Part shown: in pieces, positions 36,257 to 44,653 of the stretch
Layout: every line of letters starts with the position of its first letter
How positions within the stretch are numbered: position 1 is the stretch's first letter
Notes under the pieces: generated by a model
What the model saw: the letters and a program-made list of their open reading frames with translations, nothing else
Told to the model about the DNA's origin: nothing
Databases searched by the model: none
Translations under genes and position numbers: made by a program
From: Microbacterium dauci
GTDB lineage: Bacteria; Actinomycetota; Actinomycetes; Actinomycetales; Microbacteriaceae
NCBI RefSeq assembly: GCF_030065535.1
Contig: NZ_JASJND010000008.1
Coordinates: 38,109-102,108, forward strand
DNA length: 64,000 bases
Reading direction: 5' to 3'

Positions 36257-36751
36257 TCAGGGAGCGGGGTCGTAGGCCCAGGTCGGCGCGAGCGCCCGCA
36301 AGCGGGCGGCCCGGTACTGCCACGTCGCCCAGAGCACCGGCCACAGCGGCAGTGCCGCGGCGCCGCCGATCACGAGCCGATCGCGCCAGAGCGTCTTCCC
36401 CGGATGACTGGGGGAGGCGCTCACGGCCATCTGGTGGTCCCAGACGTCGAGCCGCGACAGTGGGCCGGTCAACGGGATGCCGCTGTCGCGCAGGATCCGC
36501 ACCGGTCCGTGCGCATCTTCGAGCGCGCGATCCTCCACGTGGATGAGCTGCCGTCCCACGTTCAGGGCGCCGAGCGCCCGCAGCTGCACCGGCACATCCG
36601 CGCCGTGCTCGAGCGACGTCGCGGGCTGCGTCTCGAGCGGGACCATCTCGATGAGCGGACCGTACAACTCGGCGATCGCGCGCGGCGAGTGAAGCGCCCG
36701 CCACGCGGCATCCGGTGTGCAGTCGAGTTCGAGCTTGAGGAGGATCCGCAT
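36257..36751 (-). CDS. SRPBCC (START-like) domain protein
   Basis: This 164-residue protein opens MRILLKLELDCTPDAAWRAL, the typical first strand and helix of the polyketide-cyclase/SRPBCC ligand-binding fold, followed by DRALEDAHGPVRILRDSG and a DHQMAVS strand. A hydrophobic stretch near the C-terminus (VIGGAAALPLWPVLWATW) may be the long closing helix or a membrane segment. The ligand is unknown. It is divergent from the ComB-like gene across 37 bases. Confidence 0.75.
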   Translation of the reverse strand: MRILLKLELDCTPDAAWRALHSPRAIAELYGPLIEMVPLETQPATSLEHGADVPVQLRALGALNVGRQLIHVEDRALEDAHGPVRILRDSGIPLTGPLSRLDVWDHQMAVSASPSHPGKTLWRDRLVIGGAAALPLWPVLWATWQYRAARLRALAPTWAYDPAP

Positions 36752-36788
36752 GGCTCGAGTCTGTCACCCGCGCTCGTACGCTGGGGAG

Positions 36789-37418
36789 ATGACCGCGAGC
36801 ACGTTCGACCAGTCCCGCTACCAGCTGCGCTTCGACTGGGGCGTCGAAGGACTCGAGCGGCTCGCACCCGCCGACGTCGTCGTGGTCGTCGACGTGCTGC
36901 GGTTCTCGTCCACGGTCGCCGCACGCGTCGCTGCGGGCGAGGAGGTGCCGCACGACGACGCCGCCCACGCGGTCTCGCGCAACGGCGCCGCGGTCGCGAC
37001 AGCCGCGGCATCCGCTCCAGTCGTCTTCCTCGGCTGCCTGCAGAACGCGTCGGCGGTCGCCTCGGCCGTCCTCGCCGAGCAGGCGCGGCGCGGTGCGCGC
37101 ACGAGCGTCAATATCGTCGCCGCGGGAGAGCTGACCGACGTCGGATCACTGCGCTTTGCAGTCGAAGACCAGCTGGGCGCCGGCGCCGTCCTCGCAGCGC
37201 TCGAAGCGCTCGGCGTCGACCACACGTCCCCCGAAGCCGCCGCGGCGTCCGAGGCGTTCCGTGGCCTTCGCGGCGCCGTGAAGCACCTGCTCACCGCGAG
37301 CGGGTCGGGGCAGGAGCTGCTCGACGCAGGTCGCCGCGATGAGGTGCTCGCCGCGGCCGTGCACGACAGCGTGGCATCCGTCCCCGTCCTGCGCGACGGG
37401 GTGTGGGTCGCCGCCTGA
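36789..37418 (+). CDS. 2-phosphosulfolactate phosphatase family protein (ComB-like)
   Basis: This 209-residue protein resembles ComB, which in methanogens dephosphorylates 2-phosphosulfolactate on the coenzyme M route. Family features are VVVVDVLRFSSTVAARVAAG (the Asp/Leu/Arg/Phe/Ser active-site strand), VVFLGCLQNA and SVNIVAAGE. A GGGGAG ribosome site precedes the ATG. No other coenzyme M gene is nearby, so the physiological substrate in this bacterium is probably a different phosphoester. Confidence 0.82.
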   Translation: MTASTFDQSRYQLRFDWGVEGLERLAPADVVVVVDVLRFSSTVAARVAAGEEVPHDDAAHAVSRNGAAVATAAASAPVVFLGCLQNASAVASAVLAEQARRGARTSVNIVAAGELTDVGSLRFAVEDQLGAGAVLAALEALGVDHTSPEAAAASEAFRGLRGAVKHLLTASGSGQELLDAGRRDEVLAAAVHDSVASVPVLRDGVWVAA

Positions 37419-37421
37419 ACA

Positions 37422-37910
37422 TCAGCGGGCGACGAGTGCTGCGCGCCGCGTCGCCGCAGTGATCTCGCGACGCTCCCACGTGAACAGGTGGCGGGCGTCG
37501 AACGAGGGGGCGCAGATCGCGCACGAGGTTGCCCGGGTGGCGCGCCGGTGACGGTACGCGACGTGCCCCGCGGGACACGTGCCCACCCACGGGGCGAGCT
37601 CGGTCGCGGTCTCGCCGCGGTGAGTGACGCCGCCGGTGTAGCCGAGCGCCCGCGCGATGCGCTTCCACTCGGCACCGTGGCCCGCCGACGGGCCCGCGAG
37701 CGCGTGGGCGATCTCGTGGAGGATCGTCTGCCGGTTCGTGGTGTCGTCGTACCGGGCCGACAGGTAGCGCGACAGCGTGATGCGCTTGCGGTGGTAATCG
37801 CATGCGCCCGCGCGACGCTTCGCGTTGTCGAAGGCGAAGCTCCACGACGCGTCGAGGTGTGCCGCGAGGAGTTCCTCCGCCTCGCGGCGGACGTCGATCA
37901 GGTCGGTCAT
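37422..37910 (-). CDS. SprT-like zinc metalloprotease domain protein
   Basis: This 162-residue cytoplasmic protein has the SprT/Spartan-type zinc site HEIAH at residues 65-69 (QTILHEIAHALAGPSAGHG), the downstream WKRIARALGY, and a C-terminal putative zinc ribbon (CPAGH and CAICAP). Relatives cleave DNA-protein crosslinks, but bacterial SprT functions are little known. It converges with the ComB-like gene, with three bases between stops. Confidence 0.85.
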   Translation of the reverse strand: MTDLIDVRREAEELLAAHLDASWSFAFDNAKRRAGACDYHRKRITLSRYLSARYDDTTNRQTILHEIAHALAGPSAGHGAEWKRIARALGYTGGVTHRGETATELAPWVGTCPAGHVAYRHRRATRATSCAICAPSFDARHLFTWERREITAATRRAALVAR

Positions 37911-37939
37911 GCGCAGACGATACGAGGGGCCGGCGACAC

Positions 37940-38467
37940 TCAGCTGGCGACGGACGCCCCGGCCCGACGCCGGTCGGCCGCGTCGATCGCGAGCAGCGAC
38001 GACTCGAGCTGGTCTTCGGGTGCGCCCGCTTCCTGGCGCAGGAACAGGGCCTTCTTGAAGTCGGCGCGCGCCGCGGTGTAATCGCCGGCGTCGTACGAGA
38101 CCTTTCCGCGGTGCTGGTAGGCGAACGCCGCGAGCGCGGGCCAGCGCTGGCCTTCGGCCTCTTCGACGCACATGTTCAGCTCGTGGATCGCTGCCGCGTA
38201 CGCACCGCGGAACTGCTGCACGGTCGCGTGGAGCACCCGGGCGCGGAGCAGGTCCTTCCGGGTGCCTGCCATGCGTGCAAGCCGCACCGACTGCTCCGCG
38301 ACGACGAGGGCGTCGTCGAGTCGATCGAGCACCTTCAGCAGCCAGACGCGCTCGAGGATCGCGGCGAGGCTGCGCTGCTCGCCGAGCTCGTCCAACCGGT
38401 CGCGGCACTCGCCGAGGTCGACGATTTCGCGCAGGGTCTCCGGGTCGTATCCCTTGATGTAGCTCAC
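37940..38467 (-). CDS. TPR-like helical repeat protein
   Basis: The 175-residue product is all alpha-helical by pattern. It has tetratricopeptide-like repeats, for example LDDALVVAEQSVRLARMAGT, YAAAIHELNMCVEEAE and GDYTAARADFKKALFLRQEA. No enzymatic motif is visible, so a protein-interaction role is likely. The start MSYIKGYDPETLREI is the only strong one. It lies just upstream of the SprT-like gene on the same strand. Confidence 0.75.
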   Translation of the reverse strand: MSYIKGYDPETLREIVDLGECRDRLDELGEQRSLAAILERVWLLKVLDRLDDALVVAEQSVRLARMAGTRKDLLRARVLHATVQQFRGAYAAAIHELNMCVEEAEGQRWPALAAFAYQHRGKVSYDAGDYTAARADFKKALFLRQEAGAPEDQLESSLLAIDAADRRRAGASVAS

Positions 38468-38551
38468 GGCGACTCCTCCCGAGACCGTCCCGACGTGTGC
38501 ATCCAGTGTCGCCCGATCACGTGCGGATCGCGGGCAGCGCGGCGCGCGTGT

Positions 38552-39415
38552 TCACCGTTCGAAGACGGATGCCGCGGGTTTCGGCGACGGCTCTGCGTCG
38601 GCATCGGTGACGACGCGGGCGCCGCGCGCGAAGACGTCGAGCTCGTCGCCGTGCGCGACCTTCGCCGGGTGCGGGCCCGCAGCCATGAGTCGGGGGAGCC
38701 ACTCCATCGGGAGGGCCGATGCGGATGCCGCGATGACGATGTTCCCGAAGCGGCCGCTCTTGAGCGTCGCGACCTCGGCGAGTGCGACGACGTCCGAGAG
38801 CACCTCGCGGACGGTTGCGACCTGCCGGCGCGCGAACTGCAGTCCGCTCCCGTCGGCGATGTTCACGAGCAGGATGCCGCCCGGCGCGAGGAGCTCGGCG
38901 AGGACGCGGTAGTACTCGACCGTGGTGAGGTGCGCCGGCGTCTGTGCACCGGCGAAGACGTCCGACACCACGAGGTCGACGTTGCCGACGAGGCCCGCCG
39001 GCAGTCGCGAGGCGACGTCGCGCGCGTCGCCGATGCGTACCCGGAGCTGCCCGGTGCGCGGCAGCGGGAGGTGGTCGCGGACGAGGTCGACGATGCCCTG
39101 CTCCAGCTCGATGACCTGCTGCCGCGAGCCGGGGCGGGTGTGCTCGACGTAGCGGGGGAGCGTCATGGCACCGGCGCCGAGGTGGACCGCCGTGATCGGC
39201 TGGCGCGGCTCGCCCAGCTGGTCGATGACCGCGCCCATCCGCGCGACGTACTCGAAGTGCAGGTGCGAGGGGTCGTCGAGGTCGACGTGGGACTGCGGCG
39301 TCGTCTCGACGACGAGCTCCCACCCGCCGGCGAAGCGGCTCGGGATGATGCGCGCCGGTCGCCCGTCGGAGAGCCGGACGCTCGGGGCATCCTCGTCTCC
39401 GCGTGACCTGGCCAT
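38552..39415 (-). CDS. Spermidine-synthase-like methyltransferase-fold protein
   Basis: This 287-residue protein has a Rossmann fold of the polyamine aminopropyltransferase type: TAVHLGAGAMTLPRYVEHTR (nucleotide-binding GxG loop), VIELEQGIVDLVRD, RIGDARDVASRL and VDLVVSDVFAGAQTPAHLT. The family's catalytic Asp region is present as SDVF. No partner such as SpeD is nearby. It may be a putrescine aminopropyltransferase or an orphan methyltransferase-like protein, as is common in actinobacteria. Confidence 0.82.
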   Translation of the reverse strand: MARSRGDEDAPSVRLSDGRPARIIPSRFAGGWELVVETTPQSHVDLDDPSHLHFEYVARMGAVIDQLGEPRQPITAVHLGAGAMTLPRYVEHTRPGSRQQVIELEQGIVDLVRDHLPLPRTGQLRVRIGDARDVASRLPAGLVGNVDLVVSDVFAGAQTPAHLTTVEYYRVLAELLAPGGILLVNIADGSGLQFARRQVATVREVLSDVVALAEVATLKSGRFGNIVIAASASALPMEWLPRLMAAGPHPAKVAHGDELDVFARGARVVTDADAEPSPKPAASVFER

Positions 39416-39631
39416 GCGTCAACGCTATCCGCTCGAACGCATGAGAATCCCCTCATCCGGATGCCACGATTTCTGCGCCAGCGCCGACCGTGATGGGGTT
39501 CCCTCGAGGCGAAACACGATCGAGATGCAGATGTAACTGCGGCGCAGTGCGTGCCGGGGTAGCGTCGAGCGCATCCCTCGGCGGTCGTACAGTCGCGCCC
39601 GTCGACGAGTCACACGGAAGGTGCACAGCAC

Positions 39632-41305
39632 ATGCTCTCCACTCACAGGAAGCGGGTGATCGCGGCTGCCGCGACGCTCGTGATCGGTGCCCTCGCGCTC
39701 AGCGCGTGCGGCAGCCAGCGAGGCGACGACGGCGACACCGCCGCGCCCGGCGACGTCGACGGCACGTTCGTCTTCGCCGCGGCATCCGACCCGGCCAGCC
39801 TCGACCCGGCCTTCGCGCAGGACGGCGAGACGTTCCGCGTCTCGCGGCAGATCTTCGAAGGCCTCGTCGGCACGGAGCCCGGCACCGCCGACCCCGCGCC
39901 GCTGCTCGCCGAGTCGTGGGAGTCCAGCGAGGACGGCCTCTCGCACACCTTCGCGCTGAAGGAAGGCGTCACGTTCCACGACGGCACCCCGTTCAACGCC
40001 GAAGCGGTCTGCGCCAACTTCGACCGCTGGTTCAACTGGGAGGGTCTGGCAGCCAGCGAGGCGCTCGGCTACTACTACAACAAGCTCTTCAAGGGGTACG
40101 CCTCGAACGCCGAGGACGCCGTCTACAAGTCGTGCACCCCCGACGGCGACACGTCGGTCACGATCGAGCTGAACAAGGCGTTCGCCGGATTCATCCCGGC
40201 GCTCTCGCTTCCCGCGTTCGCGATGCAGTCGCCGACCGCCCTCGAGGAGTACGGCGCTGACGAGGTCGGCGGCACGGCCGAAGCGCCCGTGCTGAGCGAG
40301 TACGCGACCGGTCACCCCGTGGGCACCGGCCCGTACGTCTTCGACGAGTGGGCTCCGGGCGAGCAGCTGACGCTGAGCTCGTACGAGGACTACTGGGGCG
40401 ACGCGGGACAGATCGACGAGATCATCTTCCGTGTCATCGGCGACCCGACCGCGCGTCGCCAGGCGCTCGAGGCCGGCTCGATCGACGGCTACGACCTCGT
40501 CGGCCCGGCAGACACCACCGCCCTCGAAGAGGACGGCTACACGATGGTCTCGCGGCCGCCGTTCACGATCCTCTACCTCGCCTTCAACCAGGCCGTCGAG
40601 GAGCTGCAGGACCCGAAGGTCCGTGAGGCGCTGTCGTACGCGATCGACAAGGACGCGCTCATCTCGCAGGTCCTCCCCGAGGGCACCGAGAAGGCGACGC
40701 AGTTCATGCCCGACAGCGTGAACGGCTACAACCCCGACGTCACCACGTACGAGTACGACCCCGAGAAGGCCATGGAGCTGCTCGCCGAGGCCGGTTACGA
40801 CGAGTCGAACCCGCTCACGCTCGACTTCAACTACCCGGTCGACGTCTCGCGCCCCTACATGCCGGACCCGGAGCAGATCTTTACCGTGCTCTCGAGCCAG
40901 CTCGAGGCCGTCGGCGTCGTCACCGAGCCGGTCACGGACGTGTGGAACCCGGACTACCTCGACAAGATCACGGCGGGAACCGACCACGGCATCCACCTGC
41001 TCGGGTGGACCGGTGACTACAACGACACCGACAACTTCGTCGGCGTGTTCTTCGGCGCGAAGTCGGCGGAGTGGGGCTTCGACAACCCCGAGCTCTTCGC
41101 CGCACTCGACGAAGCACGTGGCATCCCGGATCTCGAAGAGCAGTCCGCGCTGTACCAGGACATCAACGAGATGGTGGCGACCTTCATCCCGGGTGTGCCG
41201 CTCGCGCACCCCGCGCCGACGCTCGCGTTCGACCCCCGGGTCGAGAGCTACCCGGCGAGCCCGGTGAACGACGAGGTGTTCAGCCAGATCGTCCTCACCG
41301 AGTAA
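39632..41305 (+). CDS. Peptide-type ABC transporter substrate-binding lipoprotein
   Basis: This family 5 solute-binding protein (oligopeptide, dipeptide or nickel type) is the extracellular receptor of the importer formed with the next two permeases. The 557-residue precursor has a basic start, a hydrophobic segment and an LSAC lipobox with Cys26. The mature fold shows DPASLDPAFAQDGETFRVSR, LAESWESSEDG, GTGPYVFDEW and AIDKDALI, all typical. A TACAGT box lies about 40 bases upstream. The ligand class cannot be assigned from sequence alone. Confidence 0.92.
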   Translation: MLSTHRKRVIAAAATLVIGALALSACGSQRGDDGDTAAPGDVDGTFVFAAASDPASLDPAFAQDGETFRVSRQIFEGLVGTEPGTADPAPLLAESWESSEDGLSHTFALKEGVTFHDGTPFNAEAVCANFDRWFNWEGLAASEALGYYYNKLFKGYASNAEDAVYKSCTPDGDTSVTIELNKAFAGFIPALSLPAFAMQSPTALEEYGADEVGGTAEAPVLSEYATGHPVGTGPYVFDEWAPGEQLTLSSYEDYWGDAGQIDEIIFRVIGDPTARRQALEAGSIDGYDLVGPADTTALEEDGYTMVSRPPFTILYLAFNQAVEELQDPKVREALSYAIDKDALISQVLPEGTEKATQFMPDSVNGYNPDVTTYEYDPEKAMELLAEAGYDESNPLTLDFNYPVDVSRPYMPDPEQIFTVLSSQLEAVGVVTEPVTDVWNPDYLDKITAGTDHGIHLLGWTGDYNDTDNFVGVFFGAKSAEWGFDNPELFAALDEARGIPDLEEQSALYQDINEMVATFIPGVPLAHPAPTLAFDPRVESYPASPVNDEVFSQIVLTE

Positions 41306-41388
41306 GTTCCACCAGGCGGCATCCGTCGCCTGACCGGCGCGGGGCGGGGGCTTCCCCGTCCCGCGCCGCCCACTGTGAAAGCGACATC

Positions 41389-42393
41389 GTGCTCCGAACC
41401 ATCGGCAAGCGGCTCCTGCTGCTGATCCCCACCCTGCTCGGCATGAGCATCCTGCTGTTCTGGTGGGTCCGCTCCCTGAACGGCGGCCCCGCCGTCGCGC
41501 TCCTCGGCGAGAAGGCGACGCCCGAAGCCGTCGAGCGGATCAACGCGCTCTACGGCTTCGACCGGCCCATCGTCGAGCAGTACTTCACCTGGATGGGTCG
41601 CCTGCTCTCGGGCGACTTCGGCAACTCCATCGACACCGGGCGCCCCGTGCTCGAGGAATTCCTCCGCCGCTTCCCGGCGACGATCGAACTGTCCGTCGCG
41701 GCGCTCATCATCGCCGTCGGCGTCGGTGTGCCGCTCGGCTACTGGGCCGCACGACGGCACGGCAAGGCGGCCGACCACGCCGCCGTCGTGTTCAGCCTTG
41801 TCGGTATCACGATCCCGGTGTTCTTCCTCGCGTTCATCCTGAAGTACGTCTTCGCCGTGCAGCTGGGCTGGCTCCCCTCCGACGGGCGGCAGAACCCGCG
41901 CATCGATGCGACGCACTACACGAACTTCTACGTGCTCGACGGGCTCATCACCGGGGAGTTCGACGCCGCCTGGGATGCGATCCTCCACCTGATCCTCCCC
42001 GCGATCGCACTCGGCACCATCCCGCTCGCCATCATCGTCCGCATCACGCGCGCGTCGGTGCTCGAGGTACAGAACGCCGACTACGTCCGCACCGGCAAAG
42101 CGAAGGGCGTCCCCGGCGCGCTGCTGCGCAACCGCTTCATCCTCCGAAACTCCATGCTCCCGGTCGTCACGACGATCGGCCTGCAGGCGGGCCTCCTGCT
42201 GTCGGGCGCGATCCTCACCGAGACCGTGTTCGCGTTCCCGGGCATCGGCTCGTTCCTCGCGAACGCGATCTTCAACCGCGACTTCCCCGTGCTCCAGGGC
42301 TTCATCATCTTCATCGCGATCGCCTACGCACTGATCAACCTGCTCGTCGATGTGTCGTACAGCCTCATCGACCCGAGAGTGAGGGTCTCATGA
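41389..42393 (+). CDS. Peptide-type ABC transporter permease, DppB family
   Basis: This 334-residue permease starts at GTG (LRTIGKRLLLLIPTLLGMSI), the standard first helix of DppB/OppB proteins. It has about six helices and the coupling segment NADYVRTGKAKGVPGALLRN, RFILRNSMLPVV. The stop overlaps the next permease by four bases. It follows the binding-protein gene after 83 bases, within the same operon. Confidence 0.92.
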   Translation: MLRTIGKRLLLLIPTLLGMSILLFWWVRSLNGGPAVALLGEKATPEAVERINALYGFDRPIVEQYFTWMGRLLSGDFGNSIDTGRPVLEEFLRRFPATIELSVAALIIAVGVGVPLGYWAARRHGKAADHAAVVFSLVGITIPVFFLAFILKYVFAVQLGWLPSDGRQNPRIDATHYTNFYVLDGLITGEFDAAWDAILHLILPAIALGTIPLAIIVRITRASVLEVQNADYVRTGKAKGVPGALLRNRFILRNSMLPVVTTIGLQAGLLLSGAILTETVFAFPGIGSFLANAIFNRDFPVLQGFIIFIAIAYALINLLVDVSYSLIDPRVRVS

Positions 42394-43343
42394 GCGCCGT
42401 TCTTCCTCCCGCTGCCGACGGCAGCGCCGCGGCATCCGCCGTCGACCTCGCCCCCGCCAGTGGTGGTGCGCCCCGCGGCGGCTTCTGGCACGACGTCTTC
42501 CGGCGCCTGCGCCGCAACCCCACCGCGTGGGTGGGTGCAGTCATCGTGCTGCTGTTCGTGGTGGTGTCGCTGTTGGCGCCCATCCTCGCGCCGTACCCCG
42601 AGACGGCGCTGCCCGGTGCTCGCGAGATCACCCCGACGTTCATCCCCGGACCGGGCGAGGTCGCGGCGTTCCCGCTCGGTCTCGACCGCTTCGGCGGCGA
42701 CGTGCTGTCGAAGCTCATCTGGGGCGCGCAGGCGTCGCTGCAGATCGGTGTCATCTCGACCGCGTACGGCCTCGTCGGCGGCATGCTGCTCGGGCTCATC
42801 GCCGGCACGTTCGGCGGCTGGGTCGACAACGTCATCATGCGAATCGTCGACATCCTGCTGTCGGTGCCGAGCCTGCTACTCGCCGTCTCGATCGCCGCGA
42901 TCCTCGGGCAGAACCAGAACTCGGTGATGATCGCGATCGGTGTCGCGCAGGTGCCGATCTTCGCCCGCCTGCTGCGCGCGTCGATGCTGCAGCAGCGCTC
43001 GGCCGACTACGTCCTGTCGGCGCAGACCCTCGGCCTCGGCCGCGGGCGCATCACGATGAGCCACGTCCTGCCGAACGCGGTCGGACCGGTCATCGTGCAG
43101 GGCACCCTGTCACTCGCGACGGCGGTCATCGACGCCGCCGCGCTGTCGTTCCTCGGCCTCGGCGGCGGTCGCCCCGAGACCGCGGAATGGGGTCGCATGC
43201 TCACCTACGCGCAGGCCGAGCTCGCGATCGCCCCGTGGCTCGCGTTCCTGCCCGGCATCTGCATCGCCGTCACGGCGCTCGGCTTCACCCTGCTGGGTGA
43301 GGCGCTGCGCGAGGCCATGGATCCGCGGACGCGCGGGCGCTGA
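42390..43343 (+). CDS. Peptide-type ABC transporter permease, DppC family
   Basis: This 317-residue partner permease has an Ala-rich cytoplasmic N-terminus. It then has the conserved FWHDVFRRLRRNPTAWVGAV opening, the periplasmic LGLDRFGGDVLSKLIWG segment typical of DppC/OppC, and the coupling loop SADYVLSAQTLGLGRGRI. The start overlaps the DppB stop. A strong hairpin follows shortly after its stop, ending the operon. Confidence 0.92.
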   Translation: MSAVLPPAADGSAAASAVDLAPASGGAPRGGFWHDVFRRLRRNPTAWVGAVIVLLFVVVSLLAPILAPYPETALPGAREITPTFIPGPGEVAAFPLGLDRFGGDVLSKLIWGAQASLQIGVISTAYGLVGGMLLGLIAGTFGGWVDNVIMRIVDILLSVPSLLLAVSIAAILGQNQNSVMIAIGVAQVPIFARLLRASMLQQRSADYVLSAQTLGLGRGRITMSHVLPNAVGPVIVQGTLSLATAVIDAAALSFLGLGGGRPETAEWGRMLTYAQAELAIAPWLAFLPGICIAVTALGFTLLGEALREAMDPRTRGR

Positions 43344-43366
43344 ATTCTCCCCGCTGGTTCCGCTTC

Positions 43367-43427
43367 GCGATCCCGGCGGGTCGGACAACAGGGCCCCTTC
43401 CCCGACTGTCCGGCCCACCGGGATCGC
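43367..43427. terminator. Strong hairpin terminator between convergent genes
   Basis: Two 21-base arms (43367-43387 and 43407-43427) are inverted complements with only two mismatches, one of which is a G-U pair in RNA. They enclose a 19-base loop. The arms contain GCGATCCCGG and its complement. The hairpin lies 24 bases after the DppC stop and before the convergent FUSC stop, so it can serve both strands. No T-tract is present. Confidence 0.75.
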
Positions 43428-43515
43428 TTCGCTGAACAGACGGCGATGGGTGTGCGCGCGCCCGTGAGCGCGGGGGCTGAGGTCGGAGAGTGGATGCCGC
43501 GCACGCGGCATCCGC

Positions 43516-44586
43516 TCAGGTGAACGGACGCGACGCGTCGATGATGCGTCGGAGACAGACGGCCGCGGTGGCCTGTTCGGCGACGGACTCAACGGGTGTC
43601 GCGTCGGCGCCGAGTGACTCGAGGTATGCCTCGACCGCTTGCGACGCCCGGGTGATCTCACCCGATTCGGCCAACCGAGCGGCGTCCGTGGCGACCATGG
43701 CGCCACACGCACGGATCGCGTCCGCGAGCCGATCGCGCGACGCTCCCGCGAGGGCCGGCGCGTCCGGGGGGAGCCGCATGAGGACGTCGGCGAGATCGCG
43801 CGTGAAGAAGACCGTTCGCTCGAGTGCACGGAGCCGCGTGGCATTGCGGGCGTTGTCGTCGGCGTGATGCCGACGGCCCCGCGGATTTCCGCGGCGGCTG
43901 AGGTCGGCCTCGCGGACGTCCTCGGTGACAACGGCGAGCGTGCCGGAGAGGCGCTCCATCGCGGCGGCGAGCGACTCGTCGTCGATCGTGCCGCCGGCGG
44001 TGGCATCCGCCATCTGGCCGAGCTGTTCGGCGAGCTCGTCGCGCAGGGATGAGAGCCGCTCCTCGGCCCGGCCGAGGTAGAGCGGCGGTGCGATCGCGAC
44101 GTTGACGATCACCCCGACGAGGACGCCGAAGGCCATCGTGACGAGGTACGAGACCGAGAAGGTCTCGGCGTCGCTGCGCCCACCGATGAGGAGCACGAAC
44201 ATCGCCGCCATCGTGATCCACTCACGACCGGGGCCGAGCTGGCGCAGTCCACCGAGCAGGATGCCGATCGCGACGACGAGCGCGAGGGGCACGACCGCGG
44301 GCACGCCTGCGAGATCGACGGCGACCGCGCCGAGACCCAGGCCGATCCCCGCGGCGAGGCCGATGAGGGTCTGCAGGCCGGAACGGGCCGAGTCTGCGAG
44401 CGTCGGGTACATCGTCACGACGACGCCGAGCGGTGCGTAGTACGAGTACTCGGCCGCGCTGAACGGGACGAGGGGCGCGAGCAGCCACGCCGCGACGGCA
44501 GCACCCGACGCCTTCGCGGCGAGGAGCAGGCGCGATCGGTTGGTCGCGGAGCGGAGGGCGCCCGAGATCAGGTTGGGCTGAGACAC
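43516..44586 (-). CDS. FUSC family membrane protein (aromatic acid exporter-like)
   Basis: This 356-residue protein has an N-terminal set of about six helices (GAAVAAWLLAPLVPFSAAEY, YYAPLGVVVTMYPTLADS, GLQTLIGLAAGIGLGLGAVA) and a helical cytoplasmic C-terminal half. This is the fusaric-acid-resistance/YccS-like arrangement, with one FUSC unit. Such proteins are thought to export aromatic or other acids; the substrate is unknown. It sits between the peptide permeases and their ATPase gene. Confidence 0.85.
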   Translation of the reverse strand: MSQPNLISGALRSATNRSRLLLAAKASGAAVAAWLLAPLVPFSAAEYSYYAPLGVVVTMYPTLADSARSGLQTLIGLAAGIGLGLGAVAVDLAGVPAVVPLALVVAIGILLGGLRQLGPGREWITMAAMFVLLIGGRSDAETFSVSYLVTMAFGVLVGVIVNVAIAPPLYLGRAEERLSSLRDELAEQLGQMADATAGGTIDDESLAAAMERLSGTLAVVTEDVREADLSRRGNPRGRRHHADDNARNATRLRALERTVFFTRDLADVLMRLPPDAPALAGASRDRLADAIRACGAMVATDAARLAESGEITRASQAVEAYLESLGADATPVESVAEQATAAVCLRRIIDASRPFT

Positions 44587-44653
44587 CCGAGGGACATTAC
44601 GCGCCCGCGGTGATCACCCCGAGGGGGTGGACATCGCGTCACGCGGCATCCAC

